DNA of 64,000 nucleotides from Motacilla alba alba (Eukaryota; Chordata; Aves; Passeriformes; Motacillidae). Within the stretch, counting starts at the first letter, position 1. Each line of letters opens with the position of its first letter. Location: NCBI RefSeq assembly GCF_015832195.1, contig NC_052021.1:27740786-27804785 (forward strand), read 5' to 3'. The position numbers and the translations under genes were made by a program. Positions 23,701-38,700 of the stretch are shown one piece after another. The notes under the pieces are model-generated. The model did not search any database, had not been told where the DNA came from, and saw nothing but the letters and a program-made list of their open reading frames with translations.

Positions 23701-26700
23701 AACATTGCACTGTGTTAAGTAGAGCTAAGATTTATCTTAATGCTAATTAAAGGTTTTTTTTTTGAAAAGCTGCATCCAAAAATTCCCAGGACTTGCATTT
23801 GCACTGTCAAAAATCCTCGCTGCTTGTGGGCTTCAGTGAAGAAACAATGCAGAAGTATTGTTGTTATTAGTAGTATCTAGGTACCAGTTTTATCCTAATT
23901 TAATTGTACAGAATCATTTGTCAACTGATACTTTTATCTGCTCCAGCCCTACTGTCTTGTTTTATAGTCAATTTTCCCCTTCTCATCTGGAAACAGAAAA
24001 CACAAATATCTATTCAGAAATCTTTACAAATACTTAGTTACATATAAAAGTGTGTGATTCTGTAGTGCCCTTAATGCAGACACATTAAACGGCTTGTAAG
24101 AAAATCCCACTAAGAAATTTCAGGGGTTTTGTGGGGCATGTAGTCACTAAGAATATTTTGTCTGTTTAACACTGCAAATCCAGAATATCTGTATTTATTT
24201 TTGTCAAGTCACACCGCTTTAAAGTTTGAGACTTTTGAGTAATTTGAAAGTTTCCTGGAAATGCCAGTGTGCCTCTCACCTTCTATAGTTCAGTGGCTGT
24301 GGTAGTTATATTGTTAAGAGATCTACCAGGTTTGTAAATTAGTATTTAGATGAAAAAGATTCATGGATATATACCTTTTCTTTTCATCTGTACGGTGTTT
24401 ATTTGGGTTGTAGGACATCAAAGTGGGAAAGCAAAGGTGTTACCAAAGGCTGTCAATTTTAACTTAATGACCCTTGTCTCAGTACAGCCATATTTCTCAA
24501 CATAAATAACCTTGTCCTTCAAAGAATAAATGTTCATTTTTGTGATTCATCCTCAGCTGAACCTCAGGTCTGGAGCTGTAACAGGTGTGGAAATTTGCCT
24601 TTGTTTCAGCTAAGCTTTTCTGTTGTTCCTCTGTCTTTTAGGGGTCTATTTCCCATCCACTTTTTACAGTATCACATTCATTCTGAATTGGAAGGGACCC
24701 ACAAGGATCATCGAGTCCAGCCCACAAGTGCCTGTATGGGGATTACCAACAGCTTATTTTTATATTGATTTGTGAAAGAAGCTGCTTTCAGGTAGAAGTT
24801 TTATGGAGAGCAGCTTCACACTGATGCAGATACAAATGTTCTCCAGAGTTGTCCATTTTGTTACACATTTTTCAGTGTCAGAATATAATAGACCTTTCAA
24901 AATAAATATTGCTGAGAAAAGTATCTCTTTTATCCTTAGATAGACTAAAAATAGCTAGCTACTTTAAAGGAACTAACAGCTGATGAATCATTATCTGAAG
25001 TTATGTTCTGGGCTGCAGCTCAGATGTCTGAGCTGACCTCCTCTTTCAGCCTCATGTTTCCTTAATATCTCTAAGGAAGTCACTGTCACAGCTCCAAAAT
25101 CTATCACAATATAATTTTAATTTTGTTTGGAGTTTGCTTTTTCTGCTTAGCACTAGGTGAATATCAATTGTTTGTGTTCACCTGAAAGCACCAAACATAA
25201 AATTTCAGAAGTAATTTATAGTCTGGAAAACTTCCCACAAAGACAATTAAGATTTTGTAACAAAGAAAGCAGGGATGTTTCATTTTACTACTCTTTTTAA
25301 AATCAAAGGTGGTTTTGGTTTGTTTTGATTTTGTTTGTTTGGGGAGGTTGGTGGGGGGTTTTTTGTGTATGTGTGTGTGTGTCTGTGTTTTGGAGGTTTT
25401 GTTAAAGCAATTTTTGTTAGATCTGGAACTCAGCTTCTGGAGAACACTGCAGGAGTATTTAACAATGGGTGGAAACTGTGGCCAGTGCTTGTACTTTCCC
25501 TTGGATGCTTACTGCATTTGCCTCATAGGAAAAGCCCAAGTATCTTGAAATAGTGTTTATTCTGTATTACAGGAACTCACTGATTCACAGTCAATATTTG
25601 TTTCAAGTCTCCTTAGAGCCTTTTTAATGTGAAGTACAGCAAACACTGGGTTATCCAGGAACTGTGTCTGAAGTAATCACAGTCAAGTATCCTAATTACT
25701 TTTTGTAATTAATGTGGTAATTTATTTCCTTCATTACAACAAACTCTGGGCTGTATCATAGAGAATTTGGAGGACAGCATTTTTGTAGTGTCACGCTTAA
25801 GCTTTCAGAGCAATCCAAACAAATTTAAGCCAAATTTATAATAAACCCAAACTGTTTGAGGGTAAATATGTAGGAAGTATTTGTATTAGTTAAAGTATAG
25901 AGAGGCTTTGTAAACTGTGCATGTTAATTTGCATTATTTTGCTAGAAACACTCATTGTGTGAATATTGTAGCAATGGTGGATCAGGTTTTGACAGAAGGG
26001 ACGGATCACAAAGTGAAGTCTGCTGTGCCACCTCCATCTCAAAATCTATTTTCCTGTACTCTTGCACAGGAACAGAGATAGAATGAGTGATGGGAGGGTG
26101 TTTTGTGCTTGTCAGCAAAGGTAGCTCAGGCTGCATGACCTCAGCTGGCAGGGTGATGGTGGGGGGGTTTGAATGGCCCCACAGAGCAGAACAGTCCAGC
26201 GTGACCCACTGCTGACACAGGCGAATGCTGGGGCCTGAGCTCACAGAGCATCCTGCTCTCTCTGCAATGTAACCCCGAGCATGGTGGGCTCCTAGCATTG
26301 CCAGAGAACACCAGACTTGCTCCTGAGGACAAGCTGAAGCTGTTTTCAGATGCAGTGTGGAGTACCATTTGATGATGAGCCAAGGTACCGTAGAATGTTC
26401 TTCACCTCCTTCCTTCTCTGCCACCTGTTTGGAAAAATCATGAGTTTATACCCTAAAACAGTTCAGTTTAGCTAATCCTAGCTTCACTGGCATTTTGCAA
26501 TTGCTAATCCTTGCCGGAGTGTTCTCTGAGCATTAGTGTTTGGAGGGCTTGCTTTATTTTGAGTCACTTTCCAAGCAATCCATATGTACCTGGTAATTTC
26601 TCTCAGTACCTATGAAAGGTAAAAGAAGTTTCATCTTTTTTTTTGCATATAATTGTCAGTTGCCTATGTACATTGTACTGCCTGGGGTATGATCGTGCAA

Positions 26701-29700
26701 GATTTCAGTTTCCAGAACACCCATGGAAGGTATGGATGTGCAGGTTTTCTAGAAATTAGCAGAAAGCCTTTCAGCAAGCAAAATTCTTTATTTGTAAAAA
26801 TTTACCTTTTGAATGTTTTTTGGCTGTTATGTTGTATACAATATTGTGAGGCCTGCATGGCAGATATCATGCAGCTAATTGGGAAGCTGAATCTCAATTG
26901 CAAAGTGATGATTGAGAGTTTAGAGCTCTGTTTTGCAGGCATCACACCACAAAATTGTCACGTGGTTTGTAAGTGATCCCTAAAATATTAAGTGCACAAA
27001 ACTAGGACACTGCTACCTGTTTCTTTTCTTTTTACTTTTGTCTTTTTTTAACTGTTGTGAAATATGGACAATGTTAGATACTTGCCTGTTGAAACTTCTT
27101 GTCCAAAGTGCAGCTGGACAAGAAGTTGCATTAGTCCCAATGCACTTGGTCTGCTTCATTTGTATATAATAAATTAAATTGCAGTTGTGGTTTTGATTTG
27201 AATTAGTTAAGGCCGTCACTAACACATACTTAAAAAGATAGGAAGGCATATTTAGATTAACTATCAGAACTTCAAAAGACATTTACAAAGTATCCCAGAA
27301 GTTGTAGTCTGAGGCTTGTTCTTTCAAGCAGGTCAACTCTTTCATCATACTGTGAGTTGTTTTGGACTGAGTTTCTCAGTGTTCCAGGTTTTTAGAGAAG
27401 ATTCTCTCTCCTAATTGGAGATGGATCTGAAACTAAAATGGAACAAAATTGCTACAAGAGTAGCTTAGGGTCTGAAAAATGTCTTATAATGAGATATTGA
27501 AAATGTATTCAGTGTTTCAATGGATGTTTCAATAGCCATACAGGCACTAGCATTGTTCTCTCTTCAGGGTAACTAATGTGTAGTAATCAAAGTTAGGAAT
27601 TTGTTTCTGGACTGAGATCCACTGTAAACCTCCGTAGTGGAGGTTTACAATAAGAATGTAAACATTGACTTTACAGTAAGGATGGTTTGTTCCATGCCTT
27701 TTCTTTCCAGGAGGCACCTGTCAGTAAGCTAACCCACACACTCTAGACATAAACATTGCACAGATGGACGAAACATGAATTTCAAAAGTATTCTAGATTA
27801 AAATTATTACTGGATAGAATCCCAGAGTGGGTCAGGTTGGAAGGGACCTCAGTGGCTCATCTGGTCCAAGCTCCCTGCTCGAGCAGGGGCATCCCAGAGC
27901 CCATGGCCCAGGATTGCCCCTGAGATTGGCTCAGCTGGTTGGAACATGGGGCATCAGGTTTTGTACTACCCTCCCCCTGGAAAGCAGCCACGTGATCTGC
28001 AATTGCTTTATGAAATATGTTTGTGTAGACTTCATTTTGTGATGGAAGAACTGAGACCAAGAAATATGGAGTTACTTTCCCAAAATTATTCAACAGCAGA
28101 AGCACAGCTCATTTTGGTTTGTTTAATACCTGTCATCAAGTTAATTGGGCAAAGCATAGCTAGCATATGGTCTTAATAAATATATTTTATTCTGTGTTGT
28201 ACTCTCAGATGTGATATTAAAAATTTAGGGAAATGCCAGGATTTCTTTAAATAAATTGAAGCAGTTTATTTTGCAAATTGTCTGTGAAATCTGTTACAGT
28301 ACTGCTTCATGTGTCATATCAAGAACAAAAGTACTTTTTTAGTATGACATTATTTTTTTTTGGATGAATGAACTCAGTCTAGTCTTGGAAAGAATTTTTT
28401 TAATGATAGCTTAGGTCCTTCCCAGCTTTAGTATTATCTTGATAAATTCAAGGAAATAATCACATTGTTTACCTAACTCCTTTCTTTTGATACTGCTCCA
28501 GCAATATTTTCTGCTCAAAATTACTGTTTACCATTATTTGAAGGGCCTGTGACACAGAGTTTCCAGATAAACAAGAGGTCCTGTCCTAGTAGGTTCCTAA
28601 CATCAGGTTTCTTCAAAGAAAAGGCTTTGCCTCTGCTGGCTTTCAAACTGGCTTTGTCTAGTCAGCTGACAGTCTGATTCCAAAGATGCCCTTAAGAACT
28701 CATGAACTAATGGACAGTTCAAAAAGATACTGAAGGCTGATTAATTCCTGTGGCCCTGTTCTTGAGAACTTTTACAGTCATTATTCTATTGCCTGAGCAG
28801 TCCTGTTGGTCCCGGGAGGAAAGTGGAGTGGGTTTGTTGGTGCCTGTGTTGTTCCAGGAGGCACTCTGGCCATTCCCCTTTGTTCCACCCATTCCCAAAA
28901 ATGACTTTCAAAGTTTAGACATTTCAGCACAGCAATATGTAAATAGGCAAGGGCAGCACATACTTTATATATCATCAATAAATATGAACTTCAGACTCCA
29001 GTATTATCAGCCTAGCATGTTTTACTGAAATTTTGAATTTATTTAACAGATGAAACAAGATCCTGACAGGGAACAGAAATCTAGGAACACTGATTTTTTG
29101 TGTGCATATGTGTGTATGGTATTGTGTTGTTTATGTTTGCTATTCTAAATTGCAGCTGTCAGTTTTCCTGCCTTTTGTGTAAGACAGCTGTGTGCCATGG
29201 TAAGCAACGTAGGTGAAATAATGTTTAAATGCCTTTTGGGGAACTTCTATGTGCTGTTTTTTAGGATCACTTGTCTTCTTTCTGCTAAATGAAGACTTTC
29301 TGTTGTGTGGAAAATATCCTGACTTCCCTATTTCAGTTTTCTTTTGACCTCTATCTGGAATATATTTTAAAATAACCTTCTAAAGCCTGGTGATTTTGTT
29401 GGTGCTCATCTGTTAAAGTCAGCAGTCCTTTACTAATGTTTGCTAATAGGGAAATTGAAAGCATGCAGTGCTTACTTGAACTTCCTTCTATACACTTAGT
29501 ATTGCCCCTTTTTCCTCAGGAGACTTCTGTTTCAGCTGTTAAGCTTTTTCTTTCAGTTTCTCTCATGGCACATAATTTGCAAGCCCGAGTATGCACTTTC
29601 AAGTGCATTGTCATACAGTTTTAGTATTTGGTCTAGACCTTGTGGTTTAGTCTTTATCCCATGTAATTTATGCTTTCTGATTTTTAACAGTAAAGGAATA

Positions 29701-32700
29701 TTCATTTTTATGAAAGGCAGTTCAAGCAGTGACACACTGTTCTTGTCCAGAAATGCTGATGTTCTGCCAACCTGATGCAGTATTAATGGAAAAAGGCAAT
29801 AGGATAATCTGTTATTTGCATGCAGTTCTAAATCTTTGTGACACTACCAAAGCAGCTCTGACAAAGAACAAAGAGTGTGGCTTAGGGAACTTAAGATCTA
29901 AAAAGCTCTAGTCAGGTTTAACAAGTGTTTTTTCTTGATATTGCCCACAGGATTCAAGATTAAAAAAAATTCAAAATGGGGAGAGTGTACAGTAATTAGA
30001 GGTGTATTAAATACAGTGAAATTGACTGGATAAAGGTATTAAAGCTGAATAAAAGTATTAAAGCTGGTAGTTTGAAGAGAATTTTATGTAGGAGACCCTA
30101 ATGCATGATCATCAGAAAGCATCAAAAGTATGAATTATGGAGCCCATATCAAAACACTAATTATTGAGGCTAAGGGAGAAACATAGAACAAAATATTGAA
30201 CCTTGTTTTGACTAATTTATAAATTCTGTTTCCTGTTCTTTTTTTTTTTTAATGAATAAATCTAAATTGATCTCCAGTACACTCAGTTTTACTGCACATA
30301 GCTTAGTGATGCCTTGTGAATTCAAACACAATTGTATTTGCATTTTCATTATTTTCTGTCTATCCTTTCACTATCTTTATAAATAAATAAGTCCAGTCTA
30401 GGATTTTTCCCCAGGAGAGCAAACAGCATTTGTGATGAACAGTAGTCACAAATATAATTTATATTGTGCATGCAAACAGTGGAAGGAGAGTTGGAGTTTT
30501 TAGGCAGAAGGGGCAACACAGCTACACAAACTGCATAAAAATAAATCAGCAATACAGGCTATGTAAGTTTCTTTAGAGGCCTTAGAACTAATGCTTTGTC
30601 CCATGCATGCCACAATATTGTAACTTAATGGGAAACTTGTTCAAATGAAGCCTGTATAGAGTCCCCAAATGTCAAAAGTCCCAAGGGAAACATCTCAGTT
30701 GTGTGTAATAGATTGAAGAGCATTGCAATTTAAGACACCTTGCATCCCACAACACTTAAGTGTGTGAAAGTTCTGGTGGGTGTCAGTGGATTACCTGAGA
30801 GTGTTTGTACTGTCCACTGCTCTGATCCTGCCCAGACTCAACAGAAAGGCTGAGAATCTGACAGAAACTAGAATAAAACTATTCACCAGTGCCAAAAAAG
30901 CATCTGGACTCCAGAAGGTGTCCTGATGTGATGTGTTTTGCAAAGACACCATGTTTTCAAGGGCAAATTTTCTTTTTATTTGAAACATGTCATCAGTTAT
31001 TCAAAAACTATATTGCACATTGTATAAAAGAAGGAAGCCAGAATAAAACTGTCAATGTTTTGAGATATTCCTTATCAAGGAAAGGCAAAGTTTACTGAAC
31101 TGCATAGAGCAGAGTAAGACACAGTTCTCTCCTTGTGTGGGTTTACTTCATATAGAAGTGAATGGAATCAGTGTGGCCTTTTCCACCCAACTTTGAATGT
31201 CAGCTCCCTTAAATTAAATAGCATAGAGTTGTATAATTTTTTTTATCTGCTTATATATTTCAGTAAACCAACAAAAGACCCTAATTTTCCTGGGGAGAAG
31301 GGGACTATAGCTTTTTTTAAAGCCTAGATATCCCTCTGTAATACCATTTTTAGTATTTATTTTGAACAACTCTCCCTGGAAAAAGTCACTGAAATAGCCA
31401 GGCAGAGGAGTTGATGAATATTAGATGAATAAAGACAATGCTCAAGCAAGCCTTTGTCCTGCACATGGATTCTTAATGCGTTGGTATGTCACACTAATAT
31501 ATGATAGCAGCAGGGACTGAGGAAGGTGCCAGTAGAAAGGAAGTCAAAGGAGAGAAATCACAGCTGCTAAGAGACACTGCTTTATTTTTTCTAAATAATC
31601 TTTGGGTGTAGTTAAATGTTGTTGGTGATATTTTTATCCTTAAATCTTGAACCATATTGGAACAATATTTTATTCCAAGTATAAGAGAAAAGAAGGTTTG
31701 TTGTGGTAAGTACCAGTCCTTTATATGATCATGTCCACTACTTGTGCAAGTGAGGTATCTCCATTGACTGGCAGAATTTTAGCCACTCATGCTGACAAAA
31801 CACTTTACTACTATTTAAAAGTTCAGTAACAAAATGATAAATAGAATAGATAACTTTAATTTTATATTTGAAAAGTGAGAAGTTGATAATAGTGATTTTC
31901 ACAGGGTTGATACTGACTGAGTCTAGATTTTATGAAATCACATTCCCAAATATGCCGTTGGCAAGCCTGAGGCCTGGATTTAGAGACACAGTGAGGGTGA
32001 AAATGTGCGAGCTATATGGGAGTGCCAGAGTGGAGTTTCAGTTTTTCTGAACTTTTGAGCAAAGGGAGAAAACATGAAATACATGACAGCAATAATGGGG
32101 AGAATATTTCTGTATAAGGGAAGGATCAGTGACCACTAATGGAGTGAGGAATAATGGCACACCTGTAATTAAGACCTGAAGAAGGAGTAAACAGTCATGA
32201 AATTCAACTTTCTGCTTAGTCCAGGCAAGTTTGAATCCCAAAAGAGGGAAATTAAAGACACTAGATGTCAGAGAAGTAGAAAGAGATCAAGCAGAGGGCA
32301 CATAGTTTAAAACATTTTATAACAGCATATAACTAATTTCTGGAAACCCTTTTGGAAAATACAGTAATTAGAAAGCTTAGTAAAAACAGCAGTAAACATT
32401 TATACTAGCTGGTGTCCAGTTCAAAGTTCAGAAAAAAAGATTTAGGCTTTCAGTCATAAGTCTGCCTGTCACTGACAGGAGATTTCCCTTAAGGCCTGAT
32501 TATTACTTATTTATAACTTCATTAGTTGTCATTACAAGGTCTGATTTAGCTTGTTGAATCTGAAAAGTTGGACATTATACTGTCAGTGTAGTCCTGTCAG
32601 GCAGTTCCCATGTTGAGCTGTGTTGGCACAGGGAGCAGAATCTTGTCAGGACGGCAGGTCCAGGCCAAGTATAATGCACAGCCTTTGCTCCCTTATTTAA

Positions 32701-35700
32701 TCAGTTGGGACTGATGCCAAAAGATTTCTGGAACTTTTTGTTGTCTGCCGGTAAGGAAGCGATAGGCATAACCGTGCTGTGGGTTTTGGGTATCTCATTA
32801 ACCTGTTCAGCTTGGGAGGAATCATTAGAGTAAAACCACAGTGTCCTGTGCAAAGGAATGGGGAAGTGAGCTGCCAAGGCTTGTCTGTGGCATTGACTGG
32901 CACAGAGCTGCTGGCTGCTCCTGAGAATTCCAGCAGCCGGAATTACATCCCTTAAACTCACGAGTATTTCTGCATGAATGAGTGCAAACTATTGAACCTG
33001 GGAGTGAAGTGGTTTCATAGAAGTGACGTGGCTATATTGCTGTGCCACTTAACCCTTGCTGCTATTTCCACTGGGGCTTTTTGTGGGGTAACGTGCCTGC
33101 CTGATTTCTAGGCTGGAGTTAGGTCACTTCCAGCAGTTTAGAAGAACAGACAATGCAAACATGATCCTGCTCAAATGGGTCCATGCCTGAGTGTTGACAG
33201 CTGTTCATGGGTTGGACATAAACAGAAATGTGTGCCCAATCCCCTTGAAAATATCCTGTTGTCTATAACAGCCACTGTTGTTTGAATGACTTTTTCAGGA
33301 AATCACTGAAGCCAGATAAATCTGTAGAAACTGGAACTTGTGGGCTGAGGAAATGCCTCTTCATGGACCTGAGTGGTTATTTGTTCTGAAATTTCTTTTT
33401 CTCTCTTTCACAAAGAACTGTCTGGTGATGGAGGACCAGGGGGAATTTTAGGTTAAAATAAGAATCCAAAATCTCTTTGAAAGTCATATGTAATACCAGC
33501 ATCATACAGCTCTGACTGATTCTTTAAAAGAATTAGTTAAGAATTGGTTAAGACTTTTTCTTGAGGCAAAGCATATTTAATTATTGCTTCCAGAGCCCTC
33601 AAGATGCATGTGCAGGGATAATATCCATACTTGCAATTTGTCAGAAAAAAACCCTCTATTTCCAGACATAATCCTCAAGTAGATACAGTTCAATATCTTG
33701 TTTTTCAGTCTCTAAGGGAAGTCTAAAAGAGGACATGATATTAAGATGGTCACATGTAAAAAGAGTATAATGGAAGCCTGCCAGGTGCAGCTATTTAATT
33801 TGGCCCTTTATAATAGAATGTGACGGCGCTCAAAGAAGCTGTTTTGAAATTGAATTGCAGTAGCATTTATACATGATGAATCATTTAAAGAAGGTTTATT
33901 ATAGATTCCAATTGGTCTTGTCCTTTAGTAATAAAAAAGAGGACACTTAAAGCTAAAAGACAACCATTGTTAAATCAGGCAGGTAAGAAAATAGATTACC
34001 TAAACAACATTCAATCAATTCAGTGCAATCTCATGACTACAGGTTATTATTGAAGCAAATATATTAATATTTCTTTAGGAAGATGTCAGGATGAGAATAG
34101 TGAAAGTACTTAAATTAATTGAGGTTACAGGAAAAATTTAATGTTGTTGTAACCAAACTGTATTATACAGTTCTTTGTGCTGTGAAAGTAGTTTATGTTT
34201 TCGTCTCAGACATCATCAGCACTAAATACTATTGGAAGCTGGATGGTGGAACAAATAAGAGAGGTGCTAATAACTTCTACCCTTTCCTGAGCATTGTTTT
34301 TAAGTGGGCTCCAAAGCTTGCTTATAATCCTGGGATTGAATCAGTCTCCTCATAGGCTCTTACTGGCTTCAGTTTTGCTTGAGGAAATCTTTACCACACC
34401 TGAAGCCACCTGCTTGCACCAAAAAGTCCACCTGTCAAAGCAAGCACTGCTGAGTTCCTCATGCTTGTACATCAGGTGTGCATGCTGGCTGTAATTGATT
34501 TGGTATTCATACTTTATTTAGATTAAATCTGTGAGTAATGTCTGTGCTATCCCTTGGCATCTCTTTCTAATCCAGTGTAAGGCTCCAGTACAAAGCAAAA
34601 AGATCAGTACACAGTCATATAACCAGAGAAGATTTATTAACATAATCCATTAACTTAAATATTATAATAGTTTGATTTGTTTTTTCTTAGGTTTTATTTG
34701 ACAAAGTTCAGGTATCAATGATTACATTAAAATGTGCTTGGGTCTTTGCATAGATTCAGACTGCTGTTTGGCAGACCAAATTAACATGTGCCTTGTTCAC
34801 ATCTATAACCTTTTCCAGTAGAAACTACCTACTTCTTGCTCTTAATCTACACAAAATTTAGGGATGATGGTGATTCAGTAAACAAATCACACAGTTGGGT
34901 AAACTGCATATCTGCATGTTCCTAGAACAGCTACTATGGGAAATCTGCCTGTTCTTACATTAATTACTTACAGTAAAAGTAAAATATGTCCAGAAACAGT
35001 TTGCAAAAGGTTGCTGCCAGCCTCACTTCATGTAGGCCATTTGTTTTATGTCTGGGTCAGGATCTGTGTCCTGCTGTTGGCTGCAGTTCACTCCAGAGTT
35101 ATTTCACCTGGTCAGAATCCATCCACACACAATAATCACTTCATGGAAATCACGAGATCTTTATGCCTCAATCCAAAATGTAAATGAAGAAAACAAATAT
35201 TAGAGAAGGAGAAACACTGGGCAGGGCTGCATGAGTGGTTTGAATTACAGTAAATGGGCCATGCATGTGACTGGCCACTAACAATAATTTCATTTGATTT
35301 ATCTAGAAAAAGGAAGAATGGAGAAGAAGATAAGCCAAAGCCCTCTCTCAGTAATCAATACCGAATTGTCACACCCACATTCCAGTATAATATGGATTAC
35401 AAGAAAGTTGGCAAATGTATTATTATAAACAACAAAAATTTTGAAGACAAAACAGGTAATGTTCTTTCTTTGATGATACTCATTACAGACCATGGAATTT
35501 TTATACTTTGTTAATTCAATAAGTATTCTATTTTTAGGACATGAAATTTTAGTGAATGTTTTTATATTTTTTGATAAATAGTTGTTCCTAAAACTTTTCC
35601 TGTTCTCTAACACCTATGTTAGAGTGGCTCTTTTCAACATCTTTTCAGTATATGTCTCAAACACCATGTCTCCTTGCTGTACCAACTTCAAACTAAACCT

Positions 35701-38700
35701 TCGTTCCAGAGTTTAAAACTATGTTGTTAAAATTTGAACTTTGGCATCTGCAACCCATGTTATAAATTCTCTGTCCCTGAGCTACAGCTATGAGCTACAA
35801 AAGCTAATAGCTGTAGGTGTGCTCTGTTCAGATTCCTGCATTTAACTTTCCAGACCACATGTGGTTTCAAGGTAGACAAATACTTGTGTTATAATCAAGT
35901 TTGTAGGATTTTTCCTGTACACTTGGCAAACACAAAAAGTTGTTTTCCCCAAAGATTCTGTGTCAGCTCCTTTTACTGGTTATAATAGGGACACTTTTCA
36001 ACAGGTTTTCCATGGGGTGCTTTGTGCTGTACTGCATAACCAAAAGGAGATGGATCATCCTTAGAGCTCCTGTGTTGCAAGGTGCCGGTGTCACGCCAGC
36101 ATTTTTCAGGATAAAGATATGTGTTAACACTGAGCATGCCTTATTTTTAAAATCTCACAATTTGTTCTCAGTGCTGCTAGAGGATTGTTTTAAAAACATG
36201 TCACCGAGACATTGTTGAATTTCATCAATGATAAACTTAAACATTTGCCTTTGAACACGTGAATCATTTTGAGTTGTGTAACGTGCAGTCAACCATGTTC
36301 TCTGTTTTCTGGCAGGAATGGGCACACGCAATGGCACTGACAAAGATGCTGGAGACCTTGCTAAGAGCTTTAAAAACTTAGGGTTTGAGGTTGATATACA
36401 CCATGACCGAAGCCGTGATGATATGGAAAAATTACTGAAAAAAGGTAGAAATTCAGAATTGTAGACTAATCTAGAGGGGAACCTTTGGAAGTCACTGAAT
36501 TTACTCCCTTCTCACAGCAGGTTAAAGTAGAGCAGATTGCTTAGGCCCCACACATATAATTTTATGTATTGAAGGAATTGTTTTCTGAATGGACTGGGCT
36601 TAATTCCCCACCTCATCCCCCAACATCAATTCAGAAATGCACAGTGTTCTTGTGAAGCACTCATCCTGTGTAATAAAGAGTCTTCATATTAGATAAGGAG
36701 TTCAGCCTGTTAATTCCAGTGGGCTAAACTCAGAGTCAAGTGAAGGATGCATCCATGTACTCAAGGTACTCACCACATTGTAAAAGATGATCCTCTCCTT
36801 CTCATGCCTGACAGTAGGAGCCCAGTGTATATTTAGCCTCAGAAAAATGCACTTGCTAAATATAATTTCCATTTAAAATGTGGCTTCCTCTTGACTCAGA
36901 AGTGTTTGCCTTGTAGCTGCCGAGGAGAACCACAGTGATGCTGCCTGCTTTGCCTGTATCCTCCTAAGCCATGGGGAAGAAGGGCTCATCTATGGCACAG
37001 ATGGACCCATGGCTATCAAGAGTCTGACTGCACTGTTCAGAGGAGACAAGTGTAAAAGCCTTATAGGCAAACCCAAACTGTTTTTCATTCAGGTAATAGC
37101 CCTAAGGTAAATACAGTGTCCTACTGCTGCAGCAGGGAGAACAATGCTCTCTTGGTTGTCTGCCCTAGAAAAACCCTGTAGCTTGACTTACTGAATGTTG
37201 CTGGAGGTTTGTGAAAAAATGTGTTGAGAGAAGTTATCTGTGGGTAAAATTATTGTTTGGTTTTAAAAGATAATTTATATACAAGATTCACAGGTGTATA
37301 GAATGTTATCACTGTAATTTTCTACATGGTTTTTCTTGGTAGTATATGAACTTGAAAGCAGAAAAATAAACTCACTTTTGTGCAGACAAAGCTAAGGACT
37401 GTACATGATTTTCAATAGGAATAATACTGTCCAGGTGTCTTTGAATTAAGGCTGCCTTTACAAATTACTGCTTAAAGAAACACTTTTTTCTCAGTAGCCT
37501 AAAAATTTATATTGCATTTTTAAATTAGCATGTAATTAATTGTATTAGTTAGTGCATTTATTAGTTAATGTATTCATTGTATTAGTCAAACTTTTATATA
37601 CGACTGTTTCAAACAGCATTAACTGATATATCATGGGTCTGAATTATCTTTTTTACATAATACATAGTATTATTTACATATAAGAGTTGCAGCAGATGTG
37701 TTTTCCCTAGGCTATTCCATCAATTAATCTTCATCCTCAAAGTGAAAACTGTTTTAGACTCTTCATAATACTAAAGTTATGTTACTTCTGATTACACTTT
37801 TGCAATGGTTACTTTATAGACTTTAAAATTATTTTCATAAAGGCAATCAGCCCTCTTATATAAGCCAGTTAGACTTGTTCTTTTGCAAGGGCTGTCAGTC
37901 AAAGCTACTGATCAAGAGCTGAAAATTACCCACCAGGACCATTGTCCCAGTGTGCCCTTTAGCTAAACCCATGATTAAGAGAAAATTAAGCATCAAAGAG
38001 ATAAATGGAAAAGTATTAAAAACACAATATACTTGTAATGGGTGGTCAGACACTAGACCACATTGTCCACACTGTAGAGTCTCCACCTGTGGAGTCCACT
38101 GTCAAGAAATTGTCCAGAAGTCACACTGCACATGGCATGATGTAATAATTGGGTGCTGAGAATGACTCTGGACTGGTAAAATTAATCATGGTTAGAATAA
38201 ACCAGTGCTGACATGGCACTTGTTGACAAACAGCTGAGATGCACAGCCTCAACACCTTTGCCTCCCTCTACGTACAGGATGCATATTTTTCAAAGGGTAA
38301 GCTAGTAACTTTGTCACTGAACAATTAGATATCCCCCAGAATTGCATCTCTGCTTTCAATACGTGCAAAGTACTGCTTAGAACTTTGATGAATAAAACTT
38401 TGATGAATACTAGTTGTTATAACATCTTGTTTCTGCTTACTGGAAACATGCTATTTATATTCTCTGCTTTCAGGCCTGCAGAGGCTCTGAATTTGATGAA
38501 GGTATACAAACTGACTCTGGACCTGCCAATGACACCCTGGAGACAGATGCCAACCCGAGATACAAAATCCCAGTAGAAGCAGATTTTCTGTTTGCTTATT
38601 CCACCGTGCCAGGTAAGGAAAAGAGGGTCATGATGGGGGTAGAAGCCTGAAAACTCACCATCCATCCTGACTGGATTGGAGATGGACCCCGCCCAATGAT

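Larger units (their letters stand above)
20704..35306. other. CASP7 intron 1 (14.6 kb)
   Basis: The longest intron in the window, mostly AT-rich. It contains the minus-oriented CR1 fragments at 24678 and 27812, an 11-bp inverted repeat at 27623-27649, a short GT-rich tract near 25369 and an unexplained minus-strand ORF at 25942-26424. No exon with recognisable homology was found. Confidence 0.8.
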
